6,020 nucleotides of DNA from Legionellales bacterium (lineage in GTDB: Bacteria > Pseudomonadota > Gammaproteobacteria > Eutrophobiales > Eutrophobiaceae), in the NCBI GenBank assembly GCA_002721165.1, contig PBJS01000006.1, forward strand, positions 47,212-53,231. Reading direction: 5' to 3'. Of this stretch, positions 1-5,800 are shown piece after piece (position 1 is the stretch's first letter; every line of letters starts with the position of its first letter). The position numbers were made by a program, and so were the translations under genes. The notes beneath the pieces were generated by a model. It had not been told where the DNA came from. It saw only the letters and a program-made list of their open reading frames with translations, and made no database searches.

Positions 1-209
1 CAAAGATTTTGCCGGAAGACCTAGATATACTCAAAGACGATTTAGAAAAAAACATACGCGCAACACTAAATGCGACTTTTTCAAAAATGGAGCTAGTAAC
101 GCGTGAGGAATTTGATATTCAAGCATCTTTGCTAAGCCGAACTAGGGCAAAACTTGAAGCATTACAAAAAAAATTATCGGAAATTGAAAAACAATTAGAA
201 GAAAAATAA
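1..209 (+). CDS. ubiK: UbiK family accessory factor (BMFP/YqiC), 3' part only
   Basis: Small cytoplasmic accessory factor of aerobic ubiquinone biosynthesis; in the characterised family it works with the UbiJ-containing complex and has membrane-fusogenic, coiled-coil properties. The reading frame is open from the window edge (first full codon at base 3) to TAA at 207-209, giving 68 visible residues. A TTG at 9-11 could be read as a start, but family members carry a further N-terminal stretch before the matching Leu-Pro, so the gene almost certainly begins outside the window. Visible signatures are the DLEKN segment, the highly conserved VTREEFD motif and a C-terminal Leu/Lys/Glu heptad region of about 25 residues that should form a coiled coil. 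The gene is followed by apaG on the same strand after a 48-base AT-rich gap. The family call is firm; the exact role in this organism is inferred from homologues. Confidence 0.88.
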   Translation, partial: KILPEDLDILKDDLEKNIRATLNATFSKMELVTREEFDIQASLLSRTRAKLEALQKKLSEIEKQLEEK

Positions 210-213
210 AACT

Positions 214-235
214 AAAAATTTATTTAAATTTTTTT
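214..235 (+). repeat. All-AT inverted repeat between ubiK and apaG
   Basis: Nine-base arms AAAAATTTA (214-222) and TAAATTTTT (225-233) flank TT, and two more T follow. It has the shape of a hairpin with a T tract just after the ubiK stop, so it might be a weak terminator. The stem has no G or C and would be unstable, so an attenuation role is only a possibility. Confidence 0.3.
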
Positions 236-257
236 GATTAATAATGGTTTAGCTTTT

Positions 258-638
258 ATGACAGAAAAACAATATGACATTAGCATCTCTACCCAGATAG
301 ATTATATTTCTGAACAATCTCTTCCTGATGAAGGTAGATATGTATTTGCTTATACCATTACAGTTACTAATACAGGACTCACTGCGGCAACCTTGCTACG
401 TCGACATTGGCTAATTACTGATGCTAATTGCAAAGTACAGGAAGTAAGAGGCGAAGGAGTAGTTGGGGTACAACCTCATATCATGCCTGGTGAATCTTAT
501 GAGTATACTAGTGCCGCTATATTAGAAACACCTGTTGGATGTATGCAAGGCTCGTATGAAATGATTGCTGATGATGGTATGGAATTTGATGCTCCAATCC
601 CTGTTTTCAATCTCGCCGTACCCAACACACTTCATTAG
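258..638 (+). CDS. apaG: ApaG domain protein
   Basis: A 126-residue protein of the ApaG/DUF525 family, an immunoglobulin-like beta-sandwich related to the C-terminal domain of some eukaryotic F-box proteins. Its bacterial biochemical role is unsettled; the name comes from linkage to apaH, and it is linked to Co/Mg sensitivity in enterobacteria. Conserved blocks are YVFAYTI (28-34), RHWLITD (49-55), the glycine-rich GEGVVGVQP (65-73), PGExYEYTS (77-85) and the GxMQGSYEM block (94-102), ending in a family-typical FDAPIPVF..LAVP tail. I chose the ATG at 258 because it gives the usual family length. An in-frame TTG at 234 would add eight residues without family support and lies in a T-run. No strong Shine-Dalgarno sequence precedes it. 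The stop is followed two bases later by the apaH start, so the two genes are very probably co-translated. Confidence 0.95.
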   Translation: MTEKQYDISISTQIDYISEQSLPDEGRYVFAYTITVTNTGLTAATLLRRHWLITDANCKVQEVRGEGVVGVQPHIMPGESYEYTSAAILETPVGCMQGSYEMIADDGMEFDAPIPVFNLAVPNTLH

Positions 639-640
639 TA

Positions 641-1474
641 ATGAGCACCTATGCAATAGGTGATATTCAGGGTTGTTACACAGAGCTCCAAAACCTACTG
701 AATGAAATTAATTTTAATGAAAAAAATGATCAGCTTTGGTTCGCTGGGGATCTTGTCAATAGAGGCCCGAAGTCACTTCAAACACTTCGCTTTATAAAAT
801 CTCTCGGGGCTAGTGCAAAAATTGTTCTTGGCAATCACGATTTACACCTGATCGCTGCTTCTAAAAATATTCGTCCAATATCAAATAAAGATACAATAAA
901 AGAAATTTTGACTGCTGACGATGCAGATGAATTGATTAATTGGTTAAAATCTCGCCCCTTATTATTAACTGATACAGATTTAGGTTTCACTATGGTTCAT
1001 GCTGGAATAGCACCGCAATGGTCATTAGATGCTGCGAAAAATTTTGCAAAAGAATGTGAATCCATTTTACAAAATGAAAAAATAGATGATTTTTTAATGC
1101 ATATGTATGGTGATATACCAAATATATGGTCAGATTCAATAGAAGGATATGCAAGACAGCGTTTTATTATTAACTGCTTCACACGCATTCGTTTTTGTAC
1201 AATTAATGGCACGCTTGATCTTGATGTAAAGGTGGCACCTGGAAGTCAGAAAAAATCTTTAATCCCTTGGTATGCGCTACCAAATCGAAAAACCATAGAT
1301 AACAAAATTATTTTTGGTCATTGGTCAACAATACATCTTGGAGCCGAAAATAATTTTAAAAAATATAATGTCTATCCTATAGATACCGGTTGTTTATGGG
1401 GCGGACAACTAACTGCAATGAGACTAGATGATGAAAAAATATTTAGTGTTACATCAAAGCAATCAAAGCTTTGA
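641..1474 (+). CDS. apaH: Symmetrical bis(5'-nucleosyl)-tetraphosphatase
   Basis: Hydrolyses Ap4A and related dinucleoside polyphosphates symmetrically (Ap4A to 2 ADP) in the cytoplasm, and in studied bacteria also removes Np4-type RNA caps. At 277 residues it is close to the roughly 280 of the E. coli enzyme. The phosphoprotein-phosphatase metal-site motifs are all present in order: GDIQG (7-11), GDLVNRG (36-42), GNHD (64-67), a metal-ligand His in HAGI (120-123) and GHW (226-228), followed by the ApaH-specific DTGCLWGG (248-255). Gln in the first motif, where general PPP enzymes have His, is common in ApaH and not a defect. The start is the ATG two bases after the apaG stop; there is no clear ribosome binding site, consistent with translational coupling. 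The 3' end runs into the convergent folA with only nine bases between the stops. Confidence 0.97.
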   Translation: MSTYAIGDIQGCYTELQNLLNEINFNEKNDQLWFAGDLVNRGPKSLQTLRFIKSLGASAKIVLGNHDLHLIAASKNIRPISNKDTIKEILTADDADELINWLKSRPLLLTDTDLGFTMVHAGIAPQWSLDAAKNFAKECESILQNEKIDDFLMHMYGDIPNIWSDSIEGYARQRFIINCFTRIRFCTINGTLDLDVKVAPGSQKKSLIPWYALPNRKTIDNKIIFGHWSTIHLGAENNFKKYNVYPIDTGCLWGGQLTAMRLDDEKIFSVTSKQSKL

Positions 1475-1482
1475 CCGCAAAG
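1454..1482. terminator. Possible weak terminator between convergent apaH and folA
   Basis: At the end of apaH, TCAAAGC (1454-1460) and GCTTTGA (1468-1474) can pair around a 7-base loop. Alternatively CTTTG (1469-1473) pairs with CAAAG (1478-1482), which is followed by a T-rich run towards 1495. The second form looks more like a plus-strand terminator but has only five base pairs. No classical GC-rich stem with a U tract exists for either convergent transcript, so this is a tentative call. Confidence 0.25.
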
Positions 1483-1483
1483 A

Positions 1484-1969
1484 TTATTTTCTTTCTAATA
1501 TCCTGAAAATATAGTCAAAATCATCATTTTCACCCGCTTCAAAACTATTTCTTGATATCTCTAACCATTGATTGCGGTCAAATTCAGGAAAAAATACATC
1601 GCCATCAGTAGTAGCGTTAACTTCAGTTATATAAAGTCTTTTTGCTTTATGTAATGTTTGTTCATACAGGGCTGCACCGCCCATGATCATCAATTCCGGT
1701 GCTTTTTTACAATAAGAAAAAACTTCATCTATAGTATTTTTTACTATGCAGCCTTCAGCAAAATAGTTTTTATTCTTTGTGAGAACTATATTCTCTCTGC
1801 CTGGAAGTGGTCTTCCAATAGACTCATACGTCTTTCTACCCATCAATATGGGTTTACCCATCGTTATCTTTTTGAAATTCTTTAAATCTGAGGAAATATG
1901 CCAAGGTAACATTCCATCCTTACCAATAACTCGATTCTTACCCATGGCAACAATTATCGATAAATGCAT
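1484..1969 (-). CDS. folA: Dihydrofolate reductase
   Basis: Reduces 7,8-dihydrofolate to tetrahydrofolate with NADPH in the cytoplasm; the trimethoprim target. With the ATG at 1969 the protein has 161 residues, matching the E. coli length of 159. Visible features are the first beta strand (SIIVAM), the flexible loop ending in LPWH (21-24), the catalytic acid D28, the MGRKTYESIGRPLPGR block (43-58) with the folate-carboxylate Arg at 58, and the nucleotide-binding MIMGGAALYEQ (94-104). T115 matches the conserved active-site Thr113 of E. coli. It is the last gene of a lgt-thyA-folA series. An upstream in-frame TTG at 2008 overlaps the thyA stop by four bases and would add 13 residues. I prefer the ATG because homologues begin at this point, but neither start has a clear Shine-Dalgarno sequence. 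Confidence 0.95.
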   Translation of the reverse strand: MHLSIIVAMGKNRVIGKDGMLPWHISSDLKNFKKITMGKPILMGRKTYESIGRPLPGRENIVLTKNKNYFAEGCIVKNTIDEVFSYCKKAPELMIMGGAALYEQTLHKAKRLYITEVNATTDGDVFFPEFDRNQWLEISRNSFEAGENDDFDYIFRILERK

Positions 1970-2004
1970 AATTTTTGTATTAAGAAATTCATATAAAAAA
2001 TTTA

Positions 2005-2796
2005 TCAAATAGCAATTGGAGCGGAAATTTTTGGGTGTGATTGATAATTAATTAATTTAAAGTCTTCGTATTGAAATTCAAATATATCATTAATATCTGG
2101 ATTTAATTTTATCTGTGGTAGCGCATAAGGTTTTCGCTTTAACTGTACATCAACCTGTGCTAAATGATTAAGATATAGATGCGCATCACCAAAAGTATGA
2201 ACAAATTCACCCAAATCTAGTTTTGTAACCTTGGCAATCATCATTAGTAGTAGCGCGTAAGAAGCAATATTAAATGGTACACCAAGAAATATATCGGCAC
2301 TTCGCTGGTAAAGTTGACATGATAATTTACCATTAGCAACATAAAATTGGAAAAGTGCATGACAAGGGGCTAGGGCCATATTATCGAGTTCGCCAACATT
2401 CCATGCGCTAACAATCAACCTTCTGGATTCGGGATTATTTTTTATTTGCTCTATAACTTCTGTAATTTGATCTATTGTTTTATCTTTTGCTTCCCACGAA
2501 CGCCACTGTGATCCATAAACAGGACCTAAATCACCTTTTTCATTTGCCCATTCATCCCAAATTGTAACGTCATTACTATTCAAATATTTTATATTAGTAT
2601 CGCCTTTCAAGAACCAAAGTAATTCGTAGATAATCGACTTCAAGTGTATTTCTTTTGTTGTGACTAATGGAAATCCTTCATTAAGATCAAATCGCATTTG
2701 GTACCCAAACACACTAAGTGTGCCAGTGCCAGTACGGTCATCTTTTTTAATGCCCTCTGCTTTAACATGGCTTAGTAAATTTAAATACTGTTGCAA
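2005..2796 (-). CDS. thyA: Thymidylate synthase (ThyA type)
   Basis: Makes dTMP from dUMP using 5,10-methylene-tetrahydrofolate as carbon donor and reductant, releasing dihydrofolate that the adjacent folA product recycles. At 263 residues it is one shorter than the E. coli enzyme and collinear with it. Active-site elements: R21 in the DRTGTGT loop, E58 and W80, the catalytic Cys145 in LAPCH, the partner-subunit arginines R125-R126, QRSAD (164-168), N176 in PFNIASY, and H206/Y208 in the GDAHLY block; the C-terminal PIAI closes the active site. The start is TTG at 2796, chosen because residues from there align with family N-termini and a purine-rich GGGAAG-type ribosome binding site lies a few bases upstream. 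No in-frame ATG occurs before residue 34. It lies 29 bases downstream of lgt, implying one operon. Confidence 0.98.
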   Translation of the reverse strand: MQQYLNLLSHVKAEGIKKDDRTGTGTLSVFGYQMRFDLNEGFPLVTTKEIHLKSIIYELLWFLKGDTNIKYLNSNDVTIWDEWANEKGDLGPVYGSQWRSWEAKDKTIDQITEVIEQIKNNPESRRLIVSAWNVGELDNMALAPCHALFQFYVANGKLSCQLYQRSADIFLGVPFNIASYALLLMMIAKVTKLDLGEFVHTFGDAHLYLNHLAQVDVQLKRKPYALPQIKLNPDINDIFEFQYEDFKLINYQSHPKISAPIAI

Positions 2797-2800
2797 TTTA

Positions 2801-2815
2801 CTTCCCTTCTCCCTA
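2801..2815 (-). promoter_or_regulatory. Ribosome binding site supporting the thyA TTG start
   Basis: On the minus strand this reads as a purine-rich stretch with two GGGA-type cores (TAGGGAGAAGGGAAG), ending about four bases before the TTG at 2796. It is one of the better Shine-Dalgarno-like sequences in the window and supports TTG as the real initiator of thyA. Its strength may offset the weaker start codon. Confidence 0.7.
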
Positions 2816-2825
2816 ACGTACTAAA

Positions 2826-3614
2826 TTAATCATTAAGCTTGTATGCCATTAATAAAAATATCATTCCGAATATTATCATGGGTATTGATAATAATTGCCC
2901 TAATGTTAACCAATTAAAAGCAATGTAACCGATATGCTGATCAGGCATTCGCACAAACTCAATTAAGAATCTAAATATGCCATAAAAAAATAAAAATAAG
3001 CCAGATGTAGCTCTAACCGGACGTGGGATTCGGGAAAACCACCAAAGTATTATAAATAAGACTAAACCTTCCAAAAATGCTTCGTATAGTTGCGAAGGGT
3101 GTCTGCTAATTCCTCCGGCCGCTGGGTCCGGGAATATCATTGCCCATGGTAGATTACTCGGGCCTCCCCAAAGTTCACCATTGATAAAATTTGCAATTCT
3201 TCCGCAGCCAAGGCCAATAGGAACAACTGGCGCAATAAAATCAGTAACTCTAAAAAAAGAAATACTTCTGTTAAAACTAAAGAACCATACAGCAACAATA
3301 ACGCCGATCAAACCGCCGTGAAATGACATCCCACCCTTATGAATATAAAAAATTTCTAATGGATGTTCTAAATAATAACTAAAGTTATAAAAAATAATTG
3401 AACCGAGGCGACCACCAATAATAATTCCAAGCATAACAAAAAATACTAAATCGCCAATCTGTTGATTATCTAATAACAATTGAGATTGGCGAACTCGATA
3501 TTTCAACAAAAACCAGGCGGTCAGAATCCCCACGACATAACTAATGCCATACCAGTATATTGAAATAAAACCCAAATCAATTGCGACGGGATCAATGTTT
3601 GGATAGGAAATCAT
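2826..3614 (-). CDS. lgt: Phosphatidylglycerol-prolipoprotein diacylglyceryl transferase
   Basis: Inner-membrane enzyme that transfers diacylglyceryl from phosphatidylglycerol to the lipobox cysteine of prolipoproteins, the first step of lipoprotein maturation. It has 262 residues with about seven hydrophobic segments (roughly 17-37, 54-76, 98-114, 126-137, 184-194, 204-222, 235-258). Residues matching functional E. coli positions are Y22 (Y26), H99 in the HGG motif (H103), R139 and N142 in the signature GRIANFINGE (R143, N146), G150 (G154), and R215/E219 in FRFLIEF (R239/E243). The residue after LWG is Gly where many homologues have Arg. The ATG at 3614 gives the usual MxxYPxIDPV-like N-terminus, but no Shine-Dalgarno sequence is visible before it. 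It is first in the leftward lgt-thyA-folA series; the lgt-thyA pair is a widespread proteobacterial arrangement. Confidence 0.97.
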   Translation of the reverse strand: MISYPNIDPVAIDLGFISIYWYGISYVVGILTAWFLLKYRVRQSQLLLDNQQIGDLVFFVMLGIIIGGRLGSIIFYNFSYYLEHPLEIFYIHKGGMSFHGGLIGVIVAVWFFSFNRSISFFRVTDFIAPVVPIGLGCGRIANFINGELWGGPSNLPWAMIFPDPAAGGISRHPSQLYEAFLEGLVLFIILWWFSRIPRPVRATSGLFLFFYGIFRFLIEFVRMPDQHIGYIAFNWLTLGQLLSIPMIIFGMIFLLMAYKLND

Positions 3615-3626
3615 GATTAATAAATA

Positions 3627-3638
3627 TTAACATGTTAA
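3627..3638. repeat. Perfect 12-bp palindrome upstream of lgt
   Basis: TTAACATGTTAA is its own reverse complement and ends 12 bases before the lgt start codon. A further TTAAC half-site lies at 3651-3655 in the same 304-base divergent region. The symmetry and place suit an operator for a dimeric regulator of lgt-thyA-folA, but AT-rich DNA gives such words by chance fairly often. Confidence 0.35.
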
Positions 3639-3676
3639 AAAAAGTCGGCTTTAACAAAAAAATCAAAGATTGAATG

Positions 3677-3737
3677 TCTCAAAAACTTGATTTAGTGAGA
3701 AAAAACAAGAATGATAAGCAATCTCAAAAACGATTTA
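3677..3737 (+). repeat. Spaced direct repeat upstream of pckG
   Basis: TCTCAAAAAC-TT-GATTTA at 3677-3694 recurs as TCTCAAAAAC-GATTTA at 3722-3737: 16 identical positions with a two-base gap, the copies starting 45 bases apart. The second copy abuts the possible pckG -35 element, where activators commonly bind. The repeat is seen directly; a binding role is inference. Confidence 0.4.
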
Positions 3738-3739
3738 TG

Positions 3740-3767
3740 TTGCAATGCAATATAAAAAGAATAAAAT
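3740..3767 (+). promoter_or_regulatory. Possible sigma-70 promoter of pckG
   Basis: A TTGCAA -35-like hexamer (3740-3745) and a TAAAAT -10-like hexamer (3762-3767) are separated by 16 bases. This predicts a start near 3774 and a leader of about 145 bases before pckG. The -35 hexamer lies within an 11-bp dyad TTGCA-A-TGCAA (3740-3750). In DNA this AT-rich, good -10 matches are frequent, so this is the best candidate seen rather than a firm call. I found no comparably convincing promoter for lgt on the other strand, although one must lie in or near this region. Confidence 0.35.
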
Positions 3768-3836
3768 TTTGGGAAAATTGTACTAATAACATTTAGTTAG
3801 TAGGCAATTCGAGATTAAGAAAAATTTATATCTCCG

Positions 3837-3875
3837 ATAGATAGTCTCATCGAGAACAGGGAAATCACTATCTAT
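3837..3875 (+). promoter_or_regulatory. Stem-loop in the presumed pckG leader
   Basis: ATAGATAGT (3837-3845) and ACTATCTAT (3867-3875) form a perfect 9-bp inverted repeat around a 21-base loop, and the loop has a small nested TCTC/GAGA pairing. It ends about 28 bases before the pckG ribosome binding site, so it does not hide it. It could be a leader RNA structure or a protein-binding dyad on DNA. It does not match a riboswitch class that I recognise. Confidence 0.4.
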
Positions 3876-3902
3876 AACCGAAATAATATAAAAACCTAAA
3901 AA

Positions 3903-3908
3903 AGAGGT
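3903..3908 (+). promoter_or_regulatory. pckG ribosome binding site
   Basis: The AGAGGT-type Shine-Dalgarno core lies 10-11 bases before the ATG at 3919, slightly long spacing but the only such sequence nearby, and it supports this start. Confidence 0.7.
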
Positions 3909-3918
3909 AAATATAGTA

Positions 3919-5724
3919 ATGGCTACAGAAAACAAGAAACTGCAGCAATGGGTCGAGGATATGGTGGCACTTTGCCAGCCCGATAACGTTGTTTGGTGTG
4001 ATGGCTCAAAGGATGAATGGTCAAGAATGTGGGACATATTAGTAAAGGGCGGTACTGCAAAAAAACTAGACGAAAAAAAACGCCCTAATAGCTACTACAT
4101 TCGTTCTGTTCCAGCCGATGTTGCGCGTGTTGAAGACCGTACTTTTATCTGCTCTGAAAAAGAAGAAGACGCAGGTCCAACTAATAATTGGTGTGAACCT
4201 GCTGAAATGAGGGAAACATTAAATAAATTATTCACTGGTTGTATGAAGGGACGTACTATGTATGTCATTCCATTTAGCATGGGTCCGATTGGATCCGACA
4301 TTGCGAAAATCGGAGTAGAAATTTCTGATTCACCATATGTTGTTACAAATATGCACATCATGGCCCGCGTTGGCAAAAAAGTACTAGATGTTTTAGGCGC
4401 AGATGGTGATTTTGTCCCTTGTCTACATTCCGTGGGCGCACCATTAGCCGAAAATGAAAAAGATGTGCCTTGGCCATGTAACCCTGATAATCGATACATC
4501 GTTCACTATCCAGAAACCAGAGAAATCTGGTCATTTGGATCGGGTTACGGTGGTAACGCACTGCTTGGTAAAAAATGCTTAGCTTTACGAATAGCATCAA
4601 CAATGGCGAGAGATGAAGGTTGGCTAGCAGAACATATGTTAATCCTTAAATTAACTAGTCCTGAGGGAGTTGTTAAATATGTCGCTGGCGCATTTCCAAG
4701 TGCATGCGGCAAAACAAACTTAGCAATGTTGACACCAACAGTTCCTGGTTGGAAAGTTGAAACAATAGGGGATGACATCTGCTGGATGAAATTCGGTAGT
4801 GATGGTCAATTGTATGCAATTAATCCGGAAGCTGGCTTCTTTGGTGTTGCACCTGGTACAAGCATGCACTCAAATGCTAATGCGATGTACTCACTCGAAT
4901 CAAACTCTGTCTTTACCAACGTAGGTGAAACAGATGACGGTGATGTTTGGTGGGAAGAAATGACTGACGAACCTCCAGCACACTTAACTGACTGGAAAGG
5001 GAATGATTGGACACCTGAGTCTGAGACACCTGCTGCTCACCCTAATGCACGATTTACGGCACCTGCTGCACAGTGCCCGGTAATTGCCGATGAATGGGAA
5101 GACCCTAAAGGTGTACCCATTAGCGCAATACTTTTTGGTGGACGTCGTGCAACTACCGTTCCTTTAGTAACGGAGGCTTTGGACTGGAATCACGGTACCT
5201 TTATTGGAACCATTATTGCTTCTGAAATGACAGCTGCGGCATTTGGTGCAATTGGTCAATTACGTCGTGACCCAATGGCAATGCTGCCATTTTGTGGTTA
5301 TAACATGGCTGATTACTGGGGTCACTGGTTAGATATGGGTAAAAAAGATGGCGCTAAATTACCAAAGATTTTTTATGTCAATTGGTTTCGTAAAAATGAT
5401 GCTGGTAAATTCATGTGGCCTGGTTTTGGCGAGAACAGTCGTGTATTAAAATGGGTTTTTGAGCGTTGTATTGACTCGGCCGAAGCAATTGATACACCAA
5501 TTGGTAAAATGCCAACTCTGGATGGAATTGATTTCGATAATCTAGAAATGGATGAAGCTGACAAAGCTAATCTATTGCGAGTTGATGTTGAAGGTTGGTT
5601 ACAAGAATTGCCGGGCATTGAGGAATACTATGATAGCTTTGGTGATCATTTACCGGGAGAATTACGTCAACAAATTAAGGCTTTGAAAGAACGTCTTGAA
5701 TCAGCAAAGCAAGCGGTCGCGTAA
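3919..5724 (+). CDS. pckG: Phosphoenolpyruvate carboxykinase (GTP)
   Basis: Converts oxaloacetate and GTP to phosphoenolpyruvate, CO2 and GDP, the committing step of gluconeogenesis, in the cytoplasm. At 601 residues it has the normal length of the GTP-type family and is unrelated in signature to the shorter ATP-type PckA. Conserved sites, with rat cytosolic numbers: R70 (R87), Y210 in GYGGNALLGKK (Y235), K219 and H239 as Mn ligands (K244, H264), the P-loop FPSACGKTN (259-267) with the family's reactive Cys263 (C288), D286 in GDDICWM (D311), N376/R378 (N403/R405), R409 in FGGRR (R436), and the guanine-binding region around WPGFGEN. No catalytic residue is missing. The ATG at 3919 is supported by its ribosome binding site. 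G+C looks higher than in the flanking genes, as expected for a well-expressed gene. It is likely monocistronic, with an intrinsic terminator 23 bases after the stop. Confidence 0.98.
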   Translation: MATENKKLQQWVEDMVALCQPDNVVWCDGSKDEWSRMWDILVKGGTAKKLDEKKRPNSYYIRSVPADVARVEDRTFICSEKEEDAGPTNNWCEPAEMRETLNKLFTGCMKGRTMYVIPFSMGPIGSDIAKIGVEISDSPYVVTNMHIMARVGKKVLDVLGADGDFVPCLHSVGAPLAENEKDVPWPCNPDNRYIVHYPETREIWSFGSGYGGNALLGKKCLALRIASTMARDEGWLAEHMLILKLTSPEGVVKYVAGAFPSACGKTNLAMLTPTVPGWKVETIGDDICWMKFGSDGQLYAINPEAGFFGVAPGTSMHSNANAMYSLESNSVFTNVGETDDGDVWWEEMTDEPPAHLTDWKGNDWTPESETPAAHPNARFTAPAAQCPVIADEWEDPKGVPISAILFGGRRATTVPLVTEALDWNHGTFIGTIIASEMTAAAFGAIGQLRRDPMAMLPFCGYNMADYWGHWLDMGKKDGAKLPKIFYVNWFRKNDAGKFMWPGFGENSRVLKWVFERCIDSAEAIDTPIGKMPTLDGIDFDNLEMDEADKANLLRVDVEGWLQELPGIEEYYDSFGDHLPGELRQQIKALKERLESAKQAVA

Positions 5725-5746
5725 TTTTTTATTCAATTGATTAAAT

Positions 5747-5770
5747 AAGCCCGCTTCTTGCGGGCTTTTT
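5747..5770 (+). terminator. Intrinsic terminator of pckG
   Basis: AAGCCCGC (5747-5754) pairs with GCGGGCTT (5760-5767) around the loop TTCTT, and the T run continues to 5770. This GC-rich 8-bp stem with a U tract is a textbook Rho-independent terminator, and the strongest such structure in the window. Confidence 0.93.
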
Positions 5771-5771
5771 A

Positions 5772-5786
5772 ATATGTAATACATAT
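5772..5786. repeat. 15-bp dyad before the GlcG-like gene
   Basis: ATATGTA and TACATAT are perfect 7-base inverted arms around a single A, directly after the pckG terminator and touching the GGAG ribosome binding site of the next gene. Its place suits an operator or a translation-control hairpin, though a one-base loop would need to open to fold as RNA. Confidence 0.35.
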
Positions 5787-5790
5787 GGAG
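5787..5790 (+). promoter_or_regulatory. Ribosome binding site of the GlcG-like gene
   Basis: GGAG lies 10 bases before the ATG at 5801 and 19 before the in-frame ATG at 5810, so it favours the first start. Confidence 0.65.
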
Positions 5791-5800
5791 AATATTAAAT

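Larger units (their letters stand above)
3615..3918. other. Divergent lgt/pckG intergenic region
   Basis: A 304-base AT-rich stretch separating two divergently transcribed genes. It holds the lgt-side palindrome, a spaced direct repeat, a possible pckG promoter and a leader stem-loop, each listed separately. I see no tRNA, no recognisable small RNA and no credible small gene; an antisense open frame that crosses its right part into pckG has no family-like features. Confidence 0.8.

Noticed and set aside
214..235. Treating the all-AT inverted repeat as a firm ubiK terminator
   Set aside because: The stem has no GC pairs, so it is listed only as a repeat with a possible role.
234..257. In-frame TTG giving apaG an eight-residue extension
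   Set aside because: It lies in a T-run with no ribosome binding site, and the ATG at 258 yields the usual family length.
661..673. Gln replacing His in the first metal motif of ApaH (GDIQG)
   Set aside because: This substitution is common among ApaH proteins, and all other metal ligands are present.
997..1212. Antisense open frame within apaH
   Set aside because: It is a shadow of the coding strand with no recognisable family features.
1658..2012. Two plus-strand open frames opposite folA
   Set aside because: They mirror a clear dihydrofolate reductase and lack plausible domains or start signals.
3741..3750. TGCAATGCAA as the start of a repeat array
   Set aside because: Only two five-base units exist and there is no further periodicity; it is better described as a small dyad.
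3783..4037. Minus-strand frame crossing the pckG leader and its first codons
   Set aside because: About half lies antisense to conserved pckG sequence; its composition is not protein-like and no family is recognisable.
4095..5618. Several antisense frames inside pckG
   Set aside because: Long antisense frames are expected from pckG codon use; none shows motifs or a ribosome binding site.
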